Shown here: in pieces, positions 1-7,215 of the stretch
How the letters are laid out: each line of letters starts with the position of its first letter
How positions within the stretch are numbered: the stretch's first letter is position 1
Source of the DNA: Desulfocapsa sp050291935
GTDB lineage: Bacteria > Desulfobacterota > Desulfobulbia > Desulfobulbales > Desulfocapsaceae
Reading direction: 5' to 3'
NCBI GenBank assembly: GCA_050291935.1
Contig: JBNKKR010000016.1
Span: forward strand, 5,641-69,640
Length of the DNA: 64,000 bases
The notes under the pieces: model-generated
What the model was told of the DNA's origin: nothing
The model's input: the letters and a program-made list of their open reading frames with translations, nothing else
The model's database searches: none
Translations under genes and position numbers: made by a program

Positions 1-1
1 C

Positions 2-793
2 GGGCCTATTTTTTCTCCCCAGGGGGCCTGTGCTTCCGCCAATCATGCCATTGGACTTGGGGCAAGGATGATTCGTGATGGTGAGTGTGAATTTGCCCTG
101 GTTGGGGGTGTTGAAACCTGTCTGGTTCCTGAGATTATCCAAGGTTTTGCCAATATGCTTGCCACCATTAAGGTGGGAGAAAAGGACAGGGCGTATGCAG
201 ATCCCACCCAGGCATCTCGTCCCTTTAGCCTTGATAGAAAGGGTTTTGTATTGGCTGAAGGCGCCGGCGTGTTGTTGCTGGCATCTGAAGAGAAGATACA
301 GAGCCTGGGACTTCCCAAAAAGGCGGAAATTGTGGGTATAGGTATGACTTCGGATGCCAAACATTTCACCAGACCCAATAAGGAGACAATTGTCCGTGCC
401 ATCCATGGCGCAATTGATGATGCTGAAATAAGCGCCAGCGATATTGGATCGGTAAATGCCCATGGTACCTCTACTCCCACTGGAGATGCAACCGAAGTGG
501 AATGTTTGCGAGAGGTCTTTGGCAAAGATGTGTCTCGAGTTCCCGTATCCGCCAACAAGTCACAGGTGGGTCATAGTTTGGGCGCTTCTGCTGCCATTGA
601 GGCGGCACTTTCAATTACCGCCATGTCGGAAGGGCTGGTTCTTCCCACCGTGAACCATATTGCTGATCCTGCATTTGAGGATATTGATGTCGTGCCAAAC
701 AAGAGTCGAATGCATAACTATGAGCATGTGTTGTCCAACTCATTTGGCTTTGGTGGAACCAATTGCTGTATAATTTTTCGAGGCTGCAAGTAA
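2..793 (+). CDS. Beta-ketoacyl-ACP synthase (KAS II/FabF-like), 5' truncated
   Basis: Condensing enzyme that would join a malonyl-ACP unit to a growing acyl chain in the cytoplasm. The frame is open from base 2 and about 263 C-terminal residues are visible. The nucleophile lies in the motif GACAS (Cys codon at 29-31), and the two histidines of the Cys-His-His triad are in VNAHGTSTPTGD (His codon 461-463) and KSQVGHSLGA (His codon 572-574). The end shows the family's glycine-rich NSFGFGGTN. The N-terminus lies outside the window. It is followed 3 bases later by a thioesterase and then a dehydratase, so it probably works in a dedicated lipid or polyene pathway and not in housekeeping fatty-acid synthesis. 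The family call is firm; the pathway is inferred from neighbours. Confidence 0.93.
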   Translation, partial: GPIFSPQGACASANHAIGLGARMIRDGECEFALVGGVETCLVPEIIQGFANMLATIKVGEKDRAYADPTQASRPFSLDRKGFVLAEGAGVLLLASEEKIQSLGLPKKAEIVGIGMTSDAKHFTRPNKETIVRAIHGAIDDAEISASDIGSVNAHGTSTPTGDATEVECLREVFGKDVSRVPVSANKSQVGHSLGASAAIEAALSITAMSEGLVLPTVNHIADPAFEDIDVVPNKSRMHNYEHVLSNSFGFGGTNCCIIFRGCK

Positions 794-796
794 GGT

Positions 797-1279
797 ATGC
801 GACCAAAACCTTTTCGTCCCAAACAGTTGGCCCGGCATCCAAGCCATGTGCTTGATCAAAATAGTGGTCTTGTCTGGCATCGTTGTCAAATGCGGACGCT
901 TTATGTGGATACCGATCGTTCGCAGGTTGTATATCATGCCAATTACCTGCGTTATTTTGAATTTGGCAGGGCTGAGTTGATGCGGGAATGTGACTATCCG
1001 TATAAAAAAATTGAAGAGAGCGGCTATATCTATCCAATTATCAAAACCGAATTAAATTATTTCACTCCACTGGTCTATGATGACCTTATGTATATCCATA
1101 CCCGTCCCGCCAAACGTGAACTGGTAAAACTGCAGTTTGACTATCTTATTACCCGGGCAGAAGATGAGGAGATTATCTGTACCGGCTTTACCAAACATTG
1201 CGCTGTTAACGAGAAAGGGATCCCTGTGGAAATTGACGAGAAAACCATTGCACTCTGGGAACAGTTTCCCTTAGGTTGA
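797..1279 (+). CDS. Hot-dog acyl-CoA/acyl-ACP thioesterase, YbgC-like
   Basis: A 160-residue 4HBT-family thioesterase that would hydrolyse acyl thioesters. After about 30 extra N-terminal residues it carries the YbgC signature YVDTD followed by VVYHANYLRYFE, with Asp40 in the place of the catalytic Asp of YbgC. The ATG lies 3 bases after the ketosynthase stop and behind AAGG; a start at residue 32 is possible because homology begins there. It sits between a ketosynthase and a dehydratase, a position suited to releasing the finished acyl chain, as thioesterases do in aryl-polyene-type clusters. No membrane segment is seen. The exact substrate cannot be read from the sequence. Confidence 0.85.
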   Translation: MRPKPFRPKQLARHPSHVLDQNSGLVWHRCQMRTLYVDTDRSQVVYHANYLRYFEFGRAELMRECDYPYKKIEESGYIYPIIKTELNYFTPLVYDDLMYIHTRPAKRELVKLQFDYLITRAEDEEIICTGFTKHCAVNEKGIPVEIDEKTIALWEQFPLG

Positions 1280-1280
1280 T

Positions 1281-2120
1281 ATGGCGGGTCGTATTTCAAT
1301 TTCCGTTCCTGTTTATCCTTGGTTTTATAACCACCATTTTGTCGGGAAGACCATATTTCCGGCCGTGGAAATAATGCTCCTGCTGGCGGAAGTCGCCCAT
1401 GAAGTGGCACCTCACATCCCACTGCAACATATGGTAGAGGCGCGTTTTTTACGACTTCTGGAAATTCCAGATGGTAGCAAGGAACTTGATCTTTTGGTGG
1501 AATATGAAGAGAGTCCTTCGGGGCTTCTCTGTAAACTATTGCAAAAAGTGCAGTTTAAAAAAATGAGTAGAACTGTGGTGTATGCAACGCTTCGTTTTGC
1601 CCGTACAGCAAAGAGACCAAACGCAGTACAGAAAGCAAGCACACGAGAAGATGATAAACAAGTGGATTGTAAACGTATTTACAAAGAGCTTGTTCCCTTT
1701 GGCAAGACCTATAGGACTATTTGTGGTCCCTTACATTTGCGGGGGAAGAGGGCTACCACGACATTGCGTGCTGCAGATGTGGGACATACCCAAAAGATGG
1801 AACCGGTGCTGGGTTCTCCCTTTCCCCTTGATGGCGCCATGCATGCTGCCTGTGTTTTGGGGCAGTGCGTGGCCGGTTTTGTCCCTTTTCCAGTGGGCTT
1901 TGCAGATCGTGTTATCCATAATCCCACAGTGTGTGGCGTGGACTACTTAAGCACCGTTGAGCTTGTCTTGCAGGCAGAAGATGAGCTGCAGTTCAATTTA
2001 GCAATTTTTGATTCTTTGGGGCATGTCTGTGAAACCGTTGCCGGGTTAGTGATGCGGGATGTGACTGGAGGGAGGGTTACACCTCCCCTGGATCTTCCGG
2101 ATTTGTTAGTTTCTCCATGA
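1281..2120 (+). CDS. Double hot-dog dehydratase (PKS-DH-like)
   Basis: A 279-residue protein resembling a stand-alone polyketide-synthase dehydratase, which removes water from 3-hydroxyacyl-ACP to give a double bond. The first hot-dog shows the HxxxGxxxxP pattern (His18, Gly22, Pro27). The second shows DGAMH (Asp184 to His188), matching the DxxxQ/H catalytic motif of PKS dehydratases, followed by a VPFPVGF stretch. Length fits a double hot-dog and not a single FabZ-type domain. It begins 1 base after the thioesterase stop. Its last 44 bases overlap the convergent end of a membrane-protein gene. Both catalytic residues are seen directly; assignment to the PS-DH family is from pattern memory. 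Confidence 0.72.
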   Translation: MAGRISISVPVYPWFYNHHFVGKTIFPAVEIMLLLAEVAHEVAPHIPLQHMVEARFLRLLEIPDGSKELDLLVEYEESPSGLLCKLLQKVQFKKMSRTVVYATLRFARTAKRPNAVQKASTREDDKQVDCKRIYKELVPFGKTYRTICGPLHLRGKRATTTLRAADVGHTQKMEPVLGSPFPLDGAMHAACVLGQCVAGFVPFPVGFADRVIHNPTVCGVDYLSTVELVLQAEDELQFNLAIFDSLGHVCETVAGLVMRDVTGGRVTPPLDLPDLLVSP

Positions 2121-2451
2121 CAACCCGAACCAGCCAACGGGTAAAAATAATAGAATATTTGGCTCCGGAAAAGTACATGCCAAGGAGAAATACAAGGTGA
2201 GAAAATCCGTAGACCAATGGGCCGCCGATCACGGCGATAAGTGGTTCGTTGAGCTTAATGGCGATAATACCTAGCAGTGCAACCGCCGGCCATCCAAGTA
2301 AAGAGGCTAGAATGATTAAGATAATTCCTGTGATAACCCCAAGGGACGGCTTTTCTTTAAATGCGGAAAGATCTGCTCTCTCTTCTATTGCGGACTGCAC
2401 AAAGCTTGTTTTGGCAATTGTAGATAAGATCTTTTTATAGAGTGTTTTCAT
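2077..2451 (-). CDS. Small membrane protein of unknown function
   Basis: A 124-residue protein with a charged N-terminus (about 30 residues) followed by hydrophobic stretches near residues 36-55, 58-76 and 78-95, so two or three membrane segments are likely. I do not recognise a family. It is the only gene on the minus strand inside the plus-strand lipid cluster; it overlaps the dehydratase 3' end by 44 bases and its start is 20 bases from the divergent glycosyltransferase start. The segment 2121-2450 has no plausible plus-strand gene, which supports this one being real. It could be a membrane accessory of the cluster or an unrelated insertion. Confidence 0.55.
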   Translation of the reverse strand: MKTLYKKILSTIAKTSFVQSAIEERADLSAFKEKPSLGVITGIILIILASLLGWPAVALLGIIAIKLNEPLIAVIGGPLVYGFSHLVFLLGMYFSGAKYSIIFTRWLVRVVMEKLTNPEDPGEV

Positions 2452-2470
2452 AGCCTGTTTTTACCTCACA

Positions 2471-3187
2471 ATGTCCATGAATGCTATCTTTGATCCACAA
2501 CAGTTTTTCGATAAAATCTATTGTATTTCTGTGGATACAAGAGAGGATAGACGGATACAGGCCAAAAAGGAGTTTGATAAGCTTGGGATTGGGGACCGGG
2601 TGGAGTTTGTGCTTGTTAAGAAACATCACAAAGATCCTGAACAGGGCATTTTTGAATCCCATTTTTCCTGTTTGCGTCGGGGATATGAAGCGGGAGCTGA
2701 ACATATTCTTATCTTTGAAGATGATCTCGTGGTGGATTATTTTCAGGAAGAGCGAAGCACTCAGGCCATAGCGGAGCTTGCAAAGCTTTCCCGGTGGGAT
2801 GGCTTCTATTTGGGCGCGATTGTAAGTAGCAGTAAACGATGTGCAAAACATCTCAGCAGCATAAGGTACCGTTGTCTTACCCACGGTTACGCCTTAAATC
2901 GCCCATTTGTCCAACAAATACTCAAAAAATCCTGGCAAGGGGTGGCATATGATGGCTTTTTAAAAGAATATTGCCACCATTGCTTTGCACCTATTCCCAT
3001 GATCGCCTTTCAATCGACGGCAAAGAGTGATAATACAACATTTCAACTTGACAGGATTCGGCGAATTTTTGGTGGGCTGAAGTTTCTGCAACGGGCCAAT
3101 GAACTCTTTTTGCGCTATAAGTATCCGGTTATTGCCTCCCATATCCTTTTGTTGCTACTTGGACTGCTGCTCATTGTGACATGGTAA
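2471..3187 (+). CDS. GT25-family glycosyltransferase with C-terminal membrane anchor
   Basis: A 238-residue family-25 glycosyltransferase, the type that adds sugars to LPS or glycolipids. It opens with the family pattern KIYCISVDTREDRR and has a FEDDL metal/nucleotide-binding acidic motif near residues 81-85. The C-terminus is a single hydrophobic segment (about residues 216-237), which would tether it to the inner membrane, an addition to the usual soluble GT25 domain. The last 7 bases overlap the start of the MMPL exporter gene, implying translational coupling. In this context it may glycosylate the lipid or polyene product before export; that role is inferred. Confidence 0.8.
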   Translation: MSMNAIFDPQQFFDKIYCISVDTREDRRIQAKKEFDKLGIGDRVEFVLVKKHHKDPEQGIFESHFSCLRRGYEAGAEHILIFEDDLVVDYFQEERSTQAIAELAKLSRWDGFYLGAIVSSSKRCAKHLSSIRYRCLTHGYALNRPFVQQILKKSWQGVAYDGFLKEYCHHCFAPIPMIAFQSTAKSDNTTFQLDRIRRIFGGLKFLQRANELFLRYKYPVIASHILLLLLGLLLIVTW

Positions 3188-6100
3188 AATTGTTTAACAT
3201 ACCGCTCTTTCTATTGGTGCTGCTGACCATTGTTCTCAGTGGCGGGGGCGCCTTTTTACGCCTTGAGATGGATACGGATATTGTACGGTCATTGCCTGCT
3301 GATTCTGCCGTGGTGCGTGATGCCCTTGCTATCTTTGATAAACATCCCATTCATGATCAGATTGCCATTGATATCCACAGTAGTGATGAACAAAGCAAAA
3401 CATTGCTAGCCTGTGGGCATATCCTGGAAACAGATCTTCTTGCCAGTGGTTTATTTCTGGAAGTAGGCAGTGGTGCTGTGGCGGATCGTATTCCAGAGCT
3501 TGCCTTGCATGTGGTTTCGCATCTTCCTCTCTCTTTTTCTGCTCGGGAATTACAACAGGAGATCGCTCCCAGGTTAGAGGCGGATCATATAGAAAAGCGC
3601 TTGCAGGAGATGGTTGAAAAACTCAGTGGCCTTGAAGGAATAGGGCAGGAGAAATTTTTGGCCAGTGACCCTCTTGGGTTTATGGAGCCGGTGATGGCAA
3701 GACTTGCCATGTTGGCTCCTTTTTCTGGTGTGCAGGTTGTTGAAGGCTTTGTGATCTCAAAAGATGGTAAACATCTTTTACTTACTGCAAAACCAAAGGC
3801 TTCCGGCACCGATACAGCTTCGGCAAGACAGCTCGCCACGGTGATTCAAGGGGCAGAGAAACATCTAAACGAGCAATTTGCAGGACAAAATCCAACAATC
3901 ACCCTCACTCCCGTTGGTGCGTATCGGGCAGCCCTTGATAACGAGCAGATTATTCGCCATGATGTGAATTTTGCCCTTTTTCTTTCCATGTTGGGCATCT
4001 GTTTGTTATTATTTGCAGCTTTTCCAAGACCCTTGATTGGCCTGTTCTCACTTGTCCCGGCTCTATTTGGTACAGCGGTCTCGCTCCTTCTTTTCTCGTT
4101 TATTCACCCTTCTATTTCCCTTATGGTGTTGGGATTTGGCGGGGCGATCATATCCATCACCGTCGATCATGGGATAGGCTACCTCCTCTTTTTGGATCGT
4201 CCCCAAAAGACCAAGGGAAAAGAAGCTGCCCATGAGATACGATCCATTGGTCTCCTTGCCGTACTCACCACCTGTGGGGCCTTCTTAACCCTTAGTGTGA
4301 GCGGTTTTCCTGTTTTTGTCCAGTTGGGGCAATTTACCGCCATGGGAATGCTCTTTTCTTTTCTGTTTGTCCATTTTATCTTTCCCCATATTACCCCGTC
4401 CCTCACTGGGTCCAAACGTCGCAGGTTGCCATTACAAAATATTGTGGATCGTTTGTATAACACTGGAAAAAAAGGATTTGTCTGTGCTGTGTTGCTGGCA
4501 TCGATGTTACTCTTTTATGCAAAACCGGATTTTCAGGTAAGCCTTGCAAGTATGAATACGGTGAGTGAACAAACCCTTGCTGCTGATACCCTTTTTCAAT
4601 CCGTTTGGGGCAATGTAGAGCAAAAGGTGGTGTTGATGCTTTCCGCTGATTCGGCCGGTGAGCTTATGCAAAAAAATGATCAGTTACTTGGAACAATGGA
4701 GGCTTTTGAAAACAGGTCTTCTGTTGCCAAGAGTTTTGTGACTTCGATGATCTTTCCAGGTAAGCAGAGGGCCCGGGAAAACCATATGGCCTGGAAGCAA
4801 TTCTGGAATAATACACGTGTGGCTACGCTTGAGCAGCATCTTATGACCCAGGGAGCCAGATTTGGATTTAGCAAGCAGGCCTTTGCCCCGTTTTTGCAAT
4901 CGCTTCGTCCTGAATATGTGGTGGAGCCACCAATGCTGGATCCAGCCTTTTATCCCCTCTTTGAGATTATTGAAAGTGAAGGCAAATTGAATGCGTTTGT
5001 TAATATTAACAGGGGAGAAGGGTACAATTCAGAAGAATTTTACACCCGGTATCACAGTCTGGGGAAGATATTTGACGGTCCGTATTTTTCAGCACAACTG
5101 GCCGATATTCTGTTTAGAAGTTTTTCCATAATGCTTGGCATAATAGCACTTGCAATCCTTGTCTTTCTTCTTCTCTTTTATGCGGACCTCAAACTTACCC
5201 TCCTCACATTGCTGCCTCCGCTTTTTTCTTATATTTGTACCTTGGGAACCATGCATCTTTTGGGACAGCCTTTGGATATCCCGGCTCTTATGCTTTCAAT
5301 TGTGATCCTTGGCATGGGGATTGATTATTCTATCTATTTGGTGCGGGCCCATCAACGCTACCGGGAATCCAAGGATTCTGCCTATGGCTTGATAAGAATG
5401 ACGGTCTTTATGGCCGGCGTTTCCACCCTCATTGGGTTTGGCGTACTCTGTTTTGCAAAACACAGTTTGCTCCGTTCCATCGGGATAACTTCTGTGCTGG
5501 GAATTGGCTATTCTTTACTGGGAGCATTTGTGTTGTTACCTCCGCTTTTAAACTGGTACTTTGCCAGGAGTGCTGACTGTGGAAATGACGTAGTACAGAG
5601 GGTACGCATGCGATATCGTCTTATGGAAGCCTATCCTCGTATGTTTGCAAGATTTAAACTGAAAACAGATCCCATGTTTGCAGATTTACCGGATTTGCTT
5701 GCAAAAAGGAGGGAGAGAATCCGTTTGATTTTAGATATTGGTTGCGGCTATGGAGTTCCCGGTTGCTGGTGTCTTGAATATTGCACAAATGCAAAACTGA
5801 TCGGTCTTGATCCTGATCTGGAGCGTACACGGGTGGCAAGGCTGGCCATGGGAGATCGGGGGAGGGTAATAACCCAAATGGCTTCCTCGCTGCCCTCGCT
5901 AAAAGAACCTGCAGATTTGGTTTTAGTGCTTGATATGTTGCATTATCTAGATGATGCTGCAGTAGGGCAACTTTTTACAAACTGTTTTTCTGCCATGGCG
6001 AATGATGGGATACTTCTTATCCGGTATGTGATTTATCCCGAAAGTCGCGGCGTTTCCTGGGCCTGGCGCCTAGAAGATATGCGAGCCAAACGGTGGGGGG

Positions 6101-6234
6101 AAAGGGCATATTATAGAACGCGAAAAGAGATGGCACTCCTTGCTGAAAAAACGGGATTTGTTGTGGAGACAAACTCTGTCACCACAAGTGATGAAGAACT
6201 TGTATGGCTGCTTGCAAGAGTTGAAAGAAAATGA
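3181..6234 (+). CDS. MMPL/RND-type exporter fused to a SAM-dependent methyltransferase
   Basis: A 1017-residue two-part protein. Residues 1-800 are an MMPL-family RND exporter: an N-terminal membrane helix, a large periplasmic loop, a block of helices around 260-430, a second periplasmic loop, and a second block around 640-800 with the GMGIDYSIYLV-type helix typical of the family. Residues about 815-1017 form a class I methyltransferase with the SAM-binding motif LDIGCGYG near residue 851, an acidic motif GLDPD and a VLDMLHYLDD stretch. The fusion is in one uninterrupted frame. It overlaps both neighbours (7 bases upstream, 4 downstream). MMPL exporters and separate methyltransferases both occur in aryl-polyene-like clusters, so this protein may export and modify a lipidic product; substrate unknown. 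Confidence 0.88.
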   Translation: MVKLFNIPLFLLVLLTIVLSGGGAFLRLEMDTDIVRSLPADSAVVRDALAIFDKHPIHDQIAIDIHSSDEQSKTLLACGHILETDLLASGLFLEVGSGAVADRIPELALHVVSHLPLSFSARELQQEIAPRLEADHIEKRLQEMVEKLSGLEGIGQEKFLASDPLGFMEPVMARLAMLAPFSGVQVVEGFVISKDGKHLLLTAKPKASGTDTASARQLATVIQGAEKHLNEQFAGQNPTITLTPVGAYRAALDNEQIIRHDVNFALFLSMLGICLLLFAAFPRPLIGLFSLVPALFGTAVSLLLFSFIHPSISLMVLGFGGAIISITVDHGIGYLLFLDRPQKTKGKEAAHEIRSIGLLAVLTTCGAFLTLSVSGFPVFVQLGQFTAMGMLFSFLFVHFIFPHITPSLTGSKRRRLPLQNIVDRLYNTGKKGFVCAVLLASMLLFYAKPDFQVSLASMNTVSEQTLAADTLFQSVWGNVEQKVVLMLSADSAGELMQKNDQLLGTMEAFENRSSVAKSFVTSMIFPGKQRARENHMAWKQFWNNTRVATLEQHLMTQGARFGFSKQAFAPFLQSLRPEYVVEPPMLDPAFYPLFEIIESEGKLNAFVNINRGEGYNSEEFYTRYHSLGKIFDGPYFSAQLADILFRSFSIMLGIIALAILVFLLLFYADLKLTLLTLLPPLFSYICTLGTMHLLGQPLDIPALMLSIVILGMGIDYSIYLVRAHQRYRESKDSAYGLIRMTVFMAGVSTLIGFGVLCFAKHSLLRSIGITSVLGIGYSLLGAFVLLPPLLNWYFARSADCGNDVVQRVRMRYRLMEAYPRMFARFKLKTDPMFADLPDLLAKRRERIRLILDIGCGYGVPGCWCLEYCTNAKLIGLDPDLERTRVARLAMGDRGRVITQMASSLPSLKEPADLVLVLDMLHYLDDAAVGQLFTNCFSAMANDGILLIRYVIYPESRGVSWAWRLEDMRAKRWGERAYYRTRKEMALLAEKTGFVVETNSVTTSDEELVWLLARVERK

Positions 6235-7007
6235 AGGAGAAATGGTCGCAGGCGGAAAAATTGGGGATGTTTTCTTTTGGTTGTGCACTACTCCTTCTCT
6301 TTGTGTCGGTAAAGTTGGCATTACTTGTTCTTATTCTTTTTCTTTGCTGTTGTATGATCGCTCCATTTGTTCCCGGATGGGGATTTTTCCAAAAGGTTAT
6401 TAATAAAGGAAGCAGTACATGTGCTGGAGTTGTGCTCAGTTTTGATGATGGCCCTTCTCCTGAAACAACACCGATGATTTTGGATTTGCTGGATCGATAT
6501 GGGTATAAAGCCATTTTTTTTGTTATTGGTGAAAAGGCGGAAAAATATCCGGAATTGATAGATGCAATCGTAAAAAAAGGCCATGATATTGGCAATCACT
6601 CCTGGAAACATGACAGCTTTCTTATGTTGCGTAGCAGGCAGAGCTTGTTGCAAGATCTTGCAAAGACGCAACAGCTTCTCGAAAGTTATGGTATTCAGCC
6701 ACGTTTTTTTAGACCACCTGCCGGGATTACAAATCCACGGCTGCGAGCTGTATTAGTAAAACTCAACCTCCAACTGCTAACTTTTAGTTGCCGTGGTTAT
6801 GATGGTGGGAATAAAAAGATTTCTAACTTGTCCAAACGATTGCTAAAAAAAATAGCACCAGGAGATATTATCCTTTTGCATGATTCTCCGCCACAAGGGC
6901 AGAACAGGGTTGCAGATTTACACAAAGAGCTGGAGATGTTCTTTGTGGGGCTTAACAGGAGGGGCTATGCTGCTCTTTGTGTTGATAGCCTGATACAACA
7001 TGACTAG
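6231..7007 (+). CDS. Polysaccharide deacetylase (NodB homology domain), membrane anchored
   Basis: A 258-residue carbohydrate esterase family 4 protein that removes N- or O-acetyl groups from glycans. Two N-terminal hydrophobic stretches (about residues 8-45) suggest inner-membrane anchoring. The NodB motifs are all readable: FDDG (Asp72, Asp73), His123-xxx-His127 for the metal, RPPAG around residues 161-165 and LLHD with His217. Its ATG overlaps the TGA of the exporter-methyltransferase gene (ATGA at 6231-6234), so it is the last gene of that operon; a likely terminator follows at 7107-7140. It probably trims the sugar added by the GT25 enzyme or another envelope glycan; this is inference. 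Confidence 0.88.
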   Translation: MKEKWSQAEKLGMFSFGCALLLLFVSVKLALLVLILFLCCCMIAPFVPGWGFFQKVINKGSSTCAGVVLSFDDGPSPETTPMILDLLDRYGYKAIFFVIGEKAEKYPELIDAIVKKGHDIGNHSWKHDSFLMLRSRQSLLQDLAKTQQLLESYGIQPRFFRPPAGITNPRLRAVLVKLNLQLLTFSCRGYDGGNKKISNLSKRLLKKIAPGDIILLHDSPPQGQNRVADLHKELEMFFVGLNRRGYAALCVDSLIQHD

Positions 7008-7106
7008 CCCAAATTACTCTTACCATGGATCCGGTAGACCCCATGCAGATCTGTTATTGTACCATTTCTGATACTTGAATTTGATAGATCAGGAAAGGTG
7101 AGCAAG

Positions 7107-7140
7107 AAGGGGCCATTTTTCTTGACCTGGGCCCTTTTTT
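7107..7140 (+). terminator. Rho-independent terminator after the lipid/exporter operon
   Basis: An 8-base-pair stem (7107-7114 with 7130-7137, one G-T pair) made of AAGGGGCC and GGCCCTTT, a 15-base loop, and a T run through 7140. It lies 100 bases past the deacetylase stop and 76 bases before the histidine-kinase start, which fits the end of the first operon. Confidence 0.6.
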
Positions 7141-7215
7141 AAGAGAAGCTAAGAGTATAGCGTTGGGGAGTGTTACCTTTCCTCTTTCACCTATTGACGA
7201 TAGAGCAAATTTACT

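Noticed and set aside
43..558. Open frame on the minus strand inside the ketosynthase gene
   Set aside because: It is fully antisense to a gene with clear catalytic motifs and its translation shows no domain.
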